In this document: piece after piece, positions 1 to 7,666 of the stretch
Numbering within the stretch: the first letter of the stretch is position 1
Layout of the letters: every line of letters begins with the position of its first letter
DNA from: Pandoraea pulmonicola
GTDB lineage: Bacteria; Pseudomonadota; Gammaproteobacteria; Burkholderiales; Burkholderiaceae
Assembly (NCBI RefSeq): GCF_000815105.2
Contig: NZ_CP010310.2
Span: forward strand, 1,054,001-1,118,000
Reading direction: 5' to 3'
DNA: 64,000 nt
Notes under the pieces: generated by a model
Database searches by the model: none
What the model was told of the DNA's origin: nothing
The model's input: only the letters and a program-made list of their open reading frames with translations
Made by a program: the position numbers and the translations under genes

Positions 1-151
1 ACCCGCTGCGTTGCGCAGGGGTGGGCGGGCACTGGACTAGGTTGACGAACCGCTGATGATTCGGATTAGGCGGCACACCCGAAGGTGTCCCAATCCAGGC
101 CCGCCCGTTGAAACACAGGCGCAGCACGACGCACACGAAAGCCGCAAACAT
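1..151 (-). CDS. Possible partial ORF running off the left edge
   Basis: An open minus-strand frame begins at an ATG at 151 and is still open at position 1. Its translation (Met-Phe-Ala-Ala-Phe-Val-Cys at the start) looks coding-like, and the same frame stays open upstream to about 215. No SD sequence was identified and the family was not recognised. It could be the start of a small gene or a fragment of mobile DNA, given the integrase scar 1.1 kb away. Low confidence. Confidence 0.2.
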   Translation of the reverse strand, partial: MFAAFVCVVLRLCFNGRAWIGTPSGVPPNPNHQRFVNLVQCPPTPAQRSG

Positions 152-518
152 CGCGGCTGTGTGCCCGAAAACATCGTTCAGGTCGTCAAACCCGGTCGCG
201 TTTGGGGCGCGACGGGTACAAGACTAACGACCCAGTTTCGAGGGCACCACGCGTTCGGAGTCGCATTCTAGGTTATTCGCTGAGAATCAGAACATTCCGA
301 TGCCCCAATAGGGACTCTTCTTGGTCGACGGGGAGGCTGTGAGACTTTGTGAGGTTGAGTGTAGGGTTTTGTTGGGCTTTGTAACTATTTGTTTTAAAAG
401 GATTTTTTTGGATTTTCTGTACGTTTGAATGTAGGGTGCCATGGAGGGATGTTGGGAACCCGCCTCTTCTCGTTTGGAATGGGGCGCGTGACTTGGGATA
501 GCAAGATGTGAGGATGGT
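152..518. other. Gene-poor stretch upstream of vapBC
   Basis: No convincing gene was found here. The stretch becomes AT-rich from about 350 to 420. It holds a short copy of the dispersed motif GAACATTCCGA at 290-300, which resembles the copies at 1383, 5918 and 19261. The plus-strand frame 56-271 has no SD sequence and no recognisable family. Confidence 0.4.
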
Positions 519-568
519 ATGGCACGAAAAATGACATCATTTGATGCCATGATAGTGCCATTAGACTG
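519..568 (+). promoter_or_regulatory. Putative autoregulated vapBC promoter/operator
   Basis: Inverted arms ATGGCAC (519-525) and GTGCCAT (555-561) flank a possible promoter: -35 TTGATG at 541-546, and -10 TAGACT at about 563-568 after 16 bases. Ribbon-helix-helix antitoxins usually bind such paired sites over their own promoter. The assignment rests on position and symmetry only. Confidence 0.35.
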
Positions 569-583
569 TAGATGAGGCGAAAC

Positions 584-781
584 ATGCGAACGACATTGGC
601 CCTTGATGATGAGCTTTTGGCGAAGGCTCAAGCCTTCACCGGTTTGCAGGAAAAATCAGCGCTGATCCGCGAGGCACTCAAGGCGTTGATCGAGCGCGAA
701 AGCGCCCGCCGCTTGGCTCGTTTGGGAGGGACCGAGGCTGACCTTGGTGACATTCCTCGACGCCAAACGGAGCCTGCATGA
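584..781 (+). CDS. vapB: VapB-type antitoxin (ribbon-helix-helix)
   Basis: This 65-residue protein should neutralise the PIN toxin encoded next to it and repress the operon by binding DNA. The N-terminus Met-Arg-Thr-Thr-Leu-Ala-Leu-Asp-Asp-Glu forms the short strand of a ribbon-helix-helix fold. Helices follow (AKAQAFTGLQEKSALIREAL), and then a charged tail that would wrap the toxin. An ATG at 572 is also in frame, but the ATG at 584 has a GAGG sequence upstream and gives the usual family start. The stop codon overlaps the toxin start in an ATGA, so the two are translationally coupled. Confidence 0.85.
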   Translation: MRTTLALDDELLAKAQAFTGLQEKSALIREALKALIERESARRLARLGGTEADLGDIPRRQTEPA

Positions 782-1149
782 TTCTGGTCGACACGTCAGT
801 TTGGATTGACCATTTACGATCAGGTGATGCTGCACTCGTCCAGTTGCTTGAGACTGCACGAGTGTTGGCGCATCCGTACGTCATCGGTGAGCTTGCGCTC
901 GGTAGCCTGAAGAATCGCGACATCGTAATTTCCACGTTGGGCGATCTACCTCGTGTAACGGTTGCCACTGATGACGAGGTGTTGCGGTTCGTCGGTGAGC
1001 AAGCTCTCTTCGGCCTGGGGATTGGCTGCGTTGACGTGCATCTACTTGCCGCAACTCGCCTGACTCCGGGGGCCGCTTTGTGGACTCGAGATAAGCGTCT
1101 TGCTGCGACGGCCGAGCGGCTTTCGTTAGCCGCGAAAATCTCGCACTAA
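778..1149 (+). CDS. vapC: VapC-type PIN-domain ribonuclease toxin
   Basis: This 123-residue PIN-domain protein is predicted to be an Mg-dependent RNase acting on tRNA or rRNA when free of VapB. The four acidic residues of the PIN active site are visible: Asp5 in VDTSVW, Glu38 in IGEL, Asp86 in CVDVHL and Asp105 in TRDKRL. Length is normal and nothing is missing, so the toxin should be active. It overlaps vapB by four bases. The pair lies beside an integrase remnant, which fits a stability module carried on a former mobile element. Confidence 0.9.
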   Translation: MILVDTSVWIDHLRSGDAALVQLLETARVLAHPYVIGELALGSLKNRDIVISTLGDLPRVTVATDDEVLRFVGEQALFGLGIGCVDVHLLAATRLTPGAALWTRDKRLAATAERLSLAAKISH

Positions 1150-1236
1150 GCCGTTCTTGGGTTTGCTATTTGTAAAACTCATGGCCTTTAAAATCAAAGA
1201 CTTACTTTGAGGCCGCAAGACGTCGAATAGTAAACT

Positions 1237-1265
1237 GCCCGCTCCGATTGGGCGATGGAGCGGGC
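1237..1265. terminator. Hairpin between vapC and the integrase remnant
   Basis: A perfect 9-bp stem, GCCCGCTCC with GGAGCGGGC, encloses an 11-base loop. No T-run follows on the plus strand. It lies between convergent coding sequences and could act in either direction. Confidence 0.4.
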
Positions 1266-1275
1266 TTCGCAGGGT

Positions 1276-1359
1276 TCATTTCAGCGGCTTCACCTTCCCT
1301 GGTTTTCCCAGATACACACGGCGCGTTGTGCGGCTATCCGCATGCGACAACAGCGGAAT
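1276..1359 (-). pseudogene. C-terminal remnant of a tyrosine recombinase (integrase)
   Basis: The minus strand encodes a short peptide, Leu-Leu-Ser-His-Ala-Asp-Ser-Arg-Thr-Thr-Arg-Arg-Val-Tyr, followed by a basic tail and a TGA at 1276-1278. This matches the end of phage-type integrases, where LxxHxxxxTT is followed by the catalytic Tyr in a xxVY or xxxY context. The frame is closed by a TAA just upstream, so only about 27 residues survive. It marks an old site-specific insertion and suggests that the DNA to one side was acquired by transfer. Confidence 0.5.
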
Positions 1360-1788
1360 TTACCGATCGCGCCAAAAAAGCAGAATATTCCGATATACCT
1401 TGTCTGCCGGGAGGCTGAATAATTCAGCCTCATTGCGTCTTCTTGCGCTGCGAACCGTCAACGAAAAGCACTCACGCATTTTTATTGATGCCACGGTCCC
1501 CGACGGTATCGACGTTCCTTCCCGAAGAAGTCTCGGTGCACAAAATACCTTTAAGCGTTGAAAAAAAGCATCCACGAGCCGCGCGCCTTTCCGCATATGT
1601 GGCTTATCGGGAATAGTGTAATCTGATGCTCGCGGGATTCAGATAGCAGCACCGAGCCCTGTTGCGGCGGTACCTTAATTTGTCATGACGCACATTGTCG
1701 AGCCTTTGATATAGCAGCGTGGCGCTGCCAGTAAAGCATCGAGGAATGGTGGCGTCTATCGCAGATAAACACCACTTGGAAGAATACC
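1360..1788. other. Intergenic region upstream of the response regulator
   Basis: No gene is supported here. The stretch contains one copy of the dispersed motif (1383-1431). It probably holds the promoter of the two-component operon, but no convincing -35/-10 pair was picked out. Confidence 0.4.
1383..1431 (+). repeat. Dispersed intergenic motif, copy A, with palindrome
   Basis: GAATATTCCG at 1383-1392 is followed 35 bases on by AATAATTCAGCCT. The second part lies in a near-perfect palindrome: 10-base arms GAGGCTGAAT (1411-1420) and ATTCAGCCTC (1422-1431) around one base. The same two boxes at almost the same spacing occur at 19261, and weaker copies at 5918 and 6037. It could be an operator or the end of a lost mobile element. 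Confidence 0.55.
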
Positions 1789-2463
1789 GTGAATACCCAA
1801 ATGCACCGAACGGGTCCATCCAGTAGGCATATCAACGTCATCATCGCCGACGACCATCTCGTGGTCGCCGAAGGCGTAAAAGCCATTTTGAGTGCGGAGG
1901 CAGATATCCGTGTGGTCGCGATGGCCCTGACTATTTCAGACTTGGTCTCGTGCTTGAAAGCGCATCCGTGCGATGTTCTGGTTTGCGACTATTCATTTGA
2001 GTCGGATACCGAACCGGACGGACTGAGCTTGTTTAAGCGACTCAAACGCCAATTTCCGGACGTTGCCATTATTGTTCTCACGGCACATCAGGACATCACT
2101 TCGTTTGTGCGGCGCATCATGGACGTCGGGGTTACCGGGTTCCTGAGAAAATCGAGCGAGGACATTGCGCGACTGCCCACGATTATCAGAAATGTTCTGG
2201 CCGGCGGGAAGTTCATGGACGCTGCCACGTCCGCGGAGATGCTGCAGAACACCGACCAGACGGCAACGTCGCTCGAAGCCCTGTCCGAGCGCGAGCTGGA
2301 GGTTTTTCGTCTGTTCGGCAGAGGCATGAGTGTCACCGAGATTGCGGTGCACACCAACAGAAGCGTCAAGACGATAAGTACCCAGAAATTGAGGGCGATG
2401 CATAAGCTGGGCGTCCGTTCGGACGCCGATCTGTTCCGCATATACGTTGAGAATTTTGGGTGA
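1789..2463 (+). CDS. LuxR-family response regulator (BvgA/EvgA type)
   Basis: This 224-residue transcription factor has an N-terminal receiver (about 15-135) and a C-terminal LuxR helix-turn-helix (about 162-220). Receiver residues are complete: acidic Asp21 and Asp22, phospho-acceptor Asp67 in VLVCDYSF, Thr98 and Lys121. The HTH segment VKTISTQKLRAMHKLG is typical of the BvgA/EvgA/RcsB branch. The stop overlaps the TTG-initiated open frame of the hybrid kinase downstream, so the two form a two-component operon. Its closeness to a fimbrial operon suggests control of adhesins, as BvgAS does in Bordetella; that is inference. A degenerate paralogue lies at 53899-54603. Confidence 0.9.
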   Translation: MNTQMHRTGPSSRHINVIIADDHLVVAEGVKAILSAEADIRVVAMALTISDLVSCLKAHPCDVLVCDYSFESDTEPDGLSLFKRLKRQFPDVAIIVLTAHQDITSFVRRIMDVGVTGFLRKSSEDIARLPTIIRNVLAGGKFMDAATSAEMLQNTDQTATSLEALSERELEVFRLFGRGMSVTEIAVHTNRSVKTISTQKLRAMHKLGVRSDADLFRIYVENFG

Positions 2464-2476
2464 TTTCCCGGGGCCG

Positions 2477-5400
2477 ATGATGGGCGATACTGATGTTGCG
2501 CAAGAGCCGGCAGCCAGGATTTTGCGGTTGAACTATGCTCGCAAGCTGTTTCTGGTGTCGACCTTCGCAGTGCTTCTCTTCATTGTGCTGAGTGGCGGGG
2601 CAACTGCGTTTGTTCTCGTTTCCCGTCAGCATGAGGAGCTTGCGCAGCTATTTGCCGCCTATCGAGAGTCACTAAAAGAGGAAGTCGATCACCTCCAGGT
2701 CAGTCTTGTGCAGTTGGCGGGCACGGCACGCTTCGCGTTGCGGCACTTCAAGGGAGACAGCCTGCGGGTGCAGGAACTTCAGCGGGAGTTTGCCCAAGGG
2801 GAAGTTCGGCTGCCTATTCTTGACGACGGCCCCCCGTCCTACTTTTCCGTGCTGACGACGCTAACCGAACCCGGCGATGTCGACCGGTTAGCGCGCCTCC
2901 TGGAACTGGTGCGCTTTGCTTCGACGTTTCCAGTCGCGCGCGAGGATCATTCGCTGGCCGTTTCGCAAGGGTTTATCTATACGCCGGATTTCAAATTCCT
3001 CGCCTCCTTGCCGCCCGAAGGCGGTATGCACGAGCGCTTGTTCCCCAGTTCGAACGGGTCTATCGAGGCCGTGATCGGCGCTCGAGTCAAAATCGTGGAG
3101 GAAGCGGTACGCGCCAGCGAGCAGGCCGGCAAAGGGGGGGATGTCGCATGGGTAACGGTATCGAGCGACCCTGTCTCCGGCTTACTTACGACTTACTACG
3201 CATCATCCATCTATCGGGAGGGGAAGCGCGTCGCGACCGTGGTTTCCTCGATCCCCTGCTCCAAGTTCAATCAGTTCTTCTTGCATGATGAGGGTGATCC
3301 CCACTTCTTCGTGGTTGCTTGTCGTTTGCAGCGGCTTCTAGGCTTGGACCTGGAGAAACCCCAGGAGCGGGAGTGGGCCTCCATCATTTCCCGGATGCCG
3401 TGGATATATGCCGATGCCAGCGAGCGTCCCAAGCGTGTCTTCCGGGAAGGGAGTTTTTTTCTCTATCAGCGAGTCCCAGGGCCGAATTGGGTCGCCGTGT
3501 ACGCGTACCGCTGGTCTGATCTTCTTGCCGGGGTGGGGCAGGAATTGTCGTTCCTCCTTGCGTCGATGCTCCTCGGCTGCGCTGTCGTCGGGGCGGGGGC
3601 ATATTGGATACGGAAATCGATTCTTCTGCCGGCCGATGCACATTTGCAGAGCTTGCTCGAAAGCGAGGCATTCAGCCGGTCGGCAATTCAGGTCGCGCCG
3701 GTAAGTCTGGTGGTCATGGACCGCGATAGCGGGAAGGTCCTTGTGCAGAATGCCGAGGCGAAACTTCTTAAGCAGCAAGTGGAAGTCAATGCGGAAGCGA
3801 CTGACGGCGATCTCTTCAAGAGGGTCGGCGAGCTTGCGCGGCAGCACGCCGTGACCACGCGGGACGAGGGCGTCATCCGACGTTTCGAGATGAGCCCCGA
3901 TATTGAAGTCGCCTACGCCCAGGCGAAATACCACGGCCGAAACGTATTTGTGCTCGGTATGGTGGATCTTGCGAAGCGCAAGGAGATCGAGCGCAGGCTA
4001 AGAGCCTCCCGAGCGCGTGCCGAAGCGGAGAGCCGAGAGAAAGGACTGTTTCTCGCGACGATGAGCCACGAGATTCGAACCCCGCTTCACGGCGCGCTGG
4101 GCAATCTGGAACTCCTGGGCAGAATGGGGTTGAACCCCGAACAGTTGGCGCGACTGTCTGTCGCCCAGGACTCTTTCTCGTCGCTATTGTCGTTGATCAA
4201 CGACGTACTCGATTTTTCCAAATCCGAAGCGGGCGAGCTGACACTGCTCGAGGCGCCCGCGCATCCCGACCGAATTGTGGAGCAGGCGGCACGGACGTTC
4301 GCGGCCGAGTCGCAGCTCGCCGGTGTCCGACTCCTGTGCCTGATACAGCCCGAGGCGAGAGGGATCTGGCATTGCGATTCGACAAGATTGTCGCAAGTGG
4401 TGATGAACTTGCTTGGCAATGCCGTAAAGTTCACTGAGCGGGGCTCGATTGCAGTCACTTTGTCGTTGCATGGCGAAGGGGGCTTGGTATTCAGCGTCGC
4501 GGACTCGGGCAAGGGTATTGCCGAGGAGGACATCGAGAAGATTTTTGCTCCCTTCGCGCAAGGAAGTATCGGCAAACGGGGTACCCGCGCCGGAACCGGG
4601 CTCGGACTTGCCCTGTGTAACGCCATCGTCAAGCGGATGGGAGGGGAAATACATGTCGAAAGCGAGCTCGGCTCGGGATCGATCTTTACCGTAAGGTTGC
4701 CCTTGCAAAAGGAGCCTATCGAAGTCGTCAACGCCGTCCCGGGGCCGTCGCCCGATTTTCTGATTCGTTGCCAGAACATCCTTTGGATGCAGTACTTGTC
4801 AAAACAGCTGAAAAACTGGTATCCGAAGGCACGAATCACCGAACTGGAGCGCCCAAGTGCCATATCGAGCATTGAGGCTGGCGAGGGGACAGTGTTCGTC
4901 GATGCTTGCGAACGTGTAGAGCAAATGGCCCGGGTTTCCGTGCCCAACATGCACCACGTCGTGGTCTCGCTGGACGGGCCAATGGTCGCTATTACGCAGA
5001 ATGGAGCGGTAGCCGTCACGGCGTATAGCGGAGAATTGCTCAAATCGACCATTGACGCGCTGGTATCCGAGCAGGCGAGTGTTGCGTCGGTCAGCCAACA
5101 TGGCGATTCGCCCGCCGTTTCCGACGCGGTCGCGAAGTTGAGCGTTCTGGTCGTGGAAGACGATCGGATTTGTATTCAATTGATTCAGGACCAGTTGTCC
5201 GTTCTGGGAATTCGCTCCGTAGCGCTGGTCGATACCGCGGAGGCTGCGCTCGACCGGTTTTCGGCGCAAGCGTTCGACGTTGTCATTACCGATCTGAATC
5301 TTCCGGGCAAGAGTGGATTTGAATTGGCGCGCGCATTGAAGGAGCGCAAGAAGCGAACAAAGGTTGTGCTGTGCACTGCGGACGTGACGATCAGCAAGGA

Positions 5401-5848
5401 AGCCCGTTCACTGTTTGATGACGTCGTCCTGAAGCCCTCCAGCCTGGACGATATTGCCAATGCGCTGAACCTTCCCGTTCCCTCGGGGGGAGCAGGAGCT
5501 ACGAGTACTTTCGTGAAGCAGTTTGAGGACAAGAAGCGTCTGGCGGCGCTCTTCGCGAACGACTGGGCGAAAGACAAGGTCGATCTTGAATCGATGATGG
5601 CCAACGGAGATATAAAGGCGGTGCATGCGAGATTGCATCGCATCAAAGGCGCGCTGCTTGTGCTGGGCGCATCGCCCGCGGCCCACTTGATCGAAAGGTT
5701 CGAAAACGCTGACTGGCGCCCGATCAGCGAGTCGGCGCGTGGGCTCCGGAGTTTGATTGCCGACGTTGACGCGCTGGTCGATCAGTTGCAAATGAATCCG
5801 GCGAATCAGGAAAAAATGAACCCGACGAATCAGGAGAAAATGCTGTAA
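2477..5848 (+). CDS. Hybrid sensor histidine kinase, BvgS/EvgS-like phosphorelay
   Basis: This inner-membrane phosphorelay kinase has about 1,123 residues. A membrane segment at about 24-48 and another at about 357-380 bracket a roughly 310-residue periplasmic sensor that does not look like the Venus-flytrap pair of BvgS. A PAS-like linker follows, then HisKA with His531 in ATMSHEIRTPLHG, an HATPase domain (NLLGNAVKF, ADSGKGI, GTGLGLAL), a degenerate receiver-like segment (about 745-855), a true receiver with Asp939 in ITDLNLPG, and an HPt domain with His1054 in LHRIKGA. The frame is open from a TTG at 2447; the ATG at 2477 was chosen. A G7 tract lies at 3134-3140 in the sensor region. The C-terminus carries a short tandem repeat (NPANQEK, NPTNQEK). 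Confidence 0.9.
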   Translation: MMGDTDVAQEPAARILRLNYARKLFLVSTFAVLLFIVLSGGATAFVLVSRQHEELAQLFAAYRESLKEEVDHLQVSLVQLAGTARFALRHFKGDSLRVQELQREFAQGEVRLPILDDGPPSYFSVLTTLTEPGDVDRLARLLELVRFASTFPVAREDHSLAVSQGFIYTPDFKFLASLPPEGGMHERLFPSSNGSIEAVIGARVKIVEEAVRASEQAGKGGDVAWVTVSSDPVSGLLTTYYASSIYREGKRVATVVSSIPCSKFNQFFLHDEGDPHFFVVACRLQRLLGLDLEKPQEREWASIISRMPWIYADASERPKRVFREGSFFLYQRVPGPNWVAVYAYRWSDLLAGVGQELSFLLASMLLGCAVVGAGAYWIRKSILLPADAHLQSLLESEAFSRSAIQVAPVSLVVMDRDSGKVLVQNAEAKLLKQQVEVNAEATDGDLFKRVGELARQHAVTTRDEGVIRRFEMSPDIEVAYAQAKYHGRNVFVLGMVDLAKRKEIERRLRASRARAEAESREKGLFLATMSHEIRTPLHGALGNLELLGRMGLNPEQLARLSVAQDSFSSLLSLINDVLDFSKSEAGELTLLEAPAHPDRIVEQAARTFAAESQLAGVRLLCLIQPEARGIWHCDSTRLSQVVMNLLGNAVKFTERGSIAVTLSLHGEGGLVFSVADSGKGIAEEDIEKIFAPFAQGSIGKRGTRAGTGLGLALCNAIVKRMGGEIHVESELGSGSIFTVRLPLQKEPIEVVNAVPGPSPDFLIRCQNILWMQYLSKQLKNWYPKARITELERPSAISSIEAGEGTVFVDACERVEQMARVSVPNMHHVVVSLDGPMVAITQNGAVAVTAYSGELLKSTIDALVSEQASVASVSQHGDSPAVSDAVAKLSVLVVEDDRICIQLIQDQLSVLGIRSVALVDTAEAALDRFSAQAFDVVITDLNLPGKSGFELARALKERKKRTKVVLCTADVTISKEARSLFDDVVLKPSSLDDIANALNLPVPSGGAGATSTFVKQFEDKKRLAALFANDWAKDKVDLESMMANGDIKAVHARLHRIKGALLVLGASPAAHLIERFENADWRPISESARGLRSLIADVDALVDQLQMNPANQEKMNPTNQEKML

Positions 5849-5917
5849 GTGTTGCGTGTCCGCAGTGGAGCCTCCGGGAAATCGGGCGGCTTCACTGCTC
5901 GCACATGAGCCAAATCA

Positions 5918-5960
5918 GAATAGTCCGACATACACGGCGCCCCGGCGGCGAAACGTTCCC
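5918..5960 (+). repeat. Dispersed intergenic motif, copy B
   Basis: GAATAGTCCGACATACACGG at 5918-5937 matches the 19261 copy closely over its first 19 bases. The second box is degenerate here (AAACGTTCCC near 5951). It lies about 330 bases before the fimbrial chaperone start. Confidence 0.5.
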
Positions 5961-6036
5961 AAATCCCCGTTGTTCCCCCGCATCACTCCCCCGCTTGGCA
6001 ACATCGCGACCAACCGGCGATCCGAGTCAAAAATAA

Positions 6037-6056
6037 GAAGTGTCCGATATTCGGTG
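6037..6056 (+). repeat. Dispersed intergenic motif, degenerate copy C
   Basis: GAAGTGTCCGATATTCGGTG resembles the first box of copy A (GAATATTCCGATATACC). It lies about 215 bases before the fimbrial chaperone. The second box is absent. Confidence 0.35.
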
Positions 6057-6250
6057 TAACCGCTATTGACCATAATTCGTGTCTGTGGTGAGGCGCAATG
6101 CAAACTCAGAAAGAACCTGTTTGCTTTGCACATCTCGTTGCGCGTCCTCGGACATTCGTCATTTTTGACTGCCTCAAGGCTTCATTAGCAGTGGCTGCGT
6201 ATCGGCCAATGACATTTCCGAGTCTGCCATTTTTTGCAAGCCTGGAAATC

Positions 6251-7015
6251 ATGCTAATCCCTATCTCTAAAGGTTGTGTGGCGAATGCGCTCATTGGCGC
6301 ATCGTTGTTCGCGCTGTCGGCGGTTTGCTCGACAGCGCAAGCGAACATGCTTATCTCGCCGATGAGCAGTTCCATCGACACGAAGGTTTCGAGCGCATCG
6401 CAACTTCGCGTGCACTCCCGCTCCGATGCGACGCAATACGTCAAGGTGGTCGTCAAGCGAGTGATCAATCCCGCCACGGCGCAGGAAACGGAAGAGGATG
6501 CACCGCGTTCGGGGGAGGCCGCCGTGACCGTCTCGCCGAGTAAATTCGCCCTGCCTGCCGGGGGCTCTCGCCTTGTGCGCGTCATTGCGCTGGGTACGCC
6601 CGCGAAAGAGGAGCTGTACCGGGTCAATTTCGAGCCCGTTGCGCCCGATGCCGACGAGGAGCACGGCCCCACCGAAAAGATTGCAAGCAACGTGGATTTC
6701 GCTCTCGTATGGGCGCCGTTGATCCGCGTGCTGCCGGGCGTGCGCTCGCCGTCGATGACGGTATCGGGCAACACACTCAAAAACACCGGAAACGTTCGTC
6801 TCGCCGTGCTCGAAGCCGCGGCATGCGAGTCGGACGCGTCCGATGCCAAGTGCGACTGGAAGTCGGTAGAACGCAGCGTCTACCCCGGTCAAACGCTGGA
6901 GCTTCCACATTCGGTCAAGAAGCCTGTGTGGCAGCTCAAATATCGCCTCGATGGTTCTGCCGATGTTCACCAAAACACCGTGCACGGCAATACCGTGGAG
7001 ATGTCAGGAGCCTGA
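6251..7015 (+). CDS. Periplasmic chaperone of a CFA/I-CS1-type (alpha) fimbria
   Basis: This 254-residue PapD-like chaperone would cap pilin subunits in the periplasm and bring them to the usher. The ATG at 6251 starts a good signal peptide (MLIPISKGCV, hydrophobic core, cleavage near AQA-N). The mature N-terminal immunoglobulin-like domain has the usual strand with SMSSSIDTK near its start. Two cysteines in AAACESDASDAKC could form a disulfide. It is the first gene of the chaperone-pilin-usher series, as in cblB/cooB operons. The name rests on operon context and family look. Confidence 0.8.
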   Translation: MLIPISKGCVANALIGASLFALSAVCSTAQANMLISPMSSSIDTKVSSASQLRVHSRSDATQYVKVVVKRVINPATAQETEEDAPRSGEAAVTVSPSKFALPAGGSRLVRVIALGTPAKEELYRVNFEPVAPDADEEHGPTEKIASNVDFALVWAPLIRVLPGVRSPSMTVSGNTLKNTGNVRLAVLEAAACESDASDAKCDWKSVERSVYPGQTLELPHSVKKPVWQLKYRLDGSADVHQNTVHGNTVEMSGA

Positions 7016-7072
7016 AGGAAATTATTCTCAAAAGGCTCGTTTATTTCGTAAAACTTAGGACTTCAAATAATT

Positions 7073-7576
7073 ATGTTTCTGAAAATTGCCCCGGTTGCCG
7101 CCGCCGCACTCTTCTCGCTCTCGGCTTTTGCTGTTGAAAAGGAAATCACCGTCACGGCCCAAATCGACCCGACCGTCGAACTGCTTTCGGCCGATGGTTC
7201 GGCGCTGCCCAGCAACCTGAAGATGGAGCACATGCCGGGTACGGGGCTCCGCCCGCAAACCTTCGAAGCCAAGGTCTTCTCGAATGCAATGGACAAGAAC
7301 ATCGAGATTCGTTTGCAAGCCGATCCGAAACTGGTCCACACGATCGATAGCAGCGCAGAGGCGATTCCGCTGGAGGTGAAGCTCGATGGGACGGCGCTGA
7401 CGATTACGGGCACCAAGCTGACCGCCACTGACCTTTTCGCGGACAAGACCGCTAAGGGGTCTAAGAACCTGAAGTTCAGCATCGAGCAGAAGACTGCAGC
7501 CCCGATCGCGAAAGCCGGTTTGTACAGCGGTCCGGTGCGTCTGTTGGTGACGCAGGATGCCAGCGCGGCCGAGTAA
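7073..7576 (+). CDS. Major fimbrial subunit, CFA/I-CS1 (CooA/CblA) family
   Basis: This 167-residue pilin has a signal peptide (MFLKIAPVAAAALFSLSAFA) followed by mature VEKEITVTAQIDPTVELL. That is the conserved donor strand and first strand of CooA/CfaB/CblA pilins. The mature protein has no cysteine, as is usual for this family. It would polymerise by donor-strand exchange into the shaft. A strong intrinsic terminator lies 25 bases after the stop, so this gene should be transcribed in excess over the usher. Confidence 0.9.
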   Translation: MFLKIAPVAAAALFSLSAFAVEKEITVTAQIDPTVELLSADGSALPSNLKMEHMPGTGLRPQTFEAKVFSNAMDKNIEIRLQADPKLVHTIDSSAEAIPLEVKLDGTALTITGTKLTATDLFADKTAKGSKNLKFSIEQKTAAPIAKAGLYSGPVRLLVTQDASAAE

Positions 7577-7600
7577 GGAGTTTCTCCGCACGAATCTTCT

Positions 7601-7635
7601 TTGGGGGAGGAAGCTCCCCCAACTTTTTTGTTTTT
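7601..7635 (+). terminator. Intrinsic terminator between major pilin and usher
   Basis: A 9-bp stem, TTGGGGGAG with CTCCCCCAA, encloses the loop GAAG and is followed by CTTTTTTGTTTTT. It is a classic rho-independent terminator inside the fimbrial operon. It should let most transcripts stop after the pilin, which sets subunit stoichiometry. Confidence 0.85.
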
Positions 7636-7666
7636 CTCCACTTTTTTAACGATTTCGATTCCGACC

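Larger units (their letters stand above)
5849..6250. other. Intergenic region upstream of the fimbrial operon
   Basis: No gene is supported. The region carries two copies of the dispersed motif (5918 and 6037) and presumably the fimbrial promoter. The open frame that begins at 6098 only extends the chaperone upstream; its first 51 codons do not look like a signal peptide. Confidence 0.45.

Noticed and set aside
1789..5848. Possible true BvgAS system with Venus-flytrap sensors
   Set aside because: The periplasmic part is about 310 residues and shows no tandem SBP-like domains, so only a BvgS/EvgS-like layout is claimed.
7601..7666. TTG start for the usher
   Set aside because: The codon lies in the stem of the intrinsic terminator; the GTG at 7667 gives a signal peptide of sensible length.
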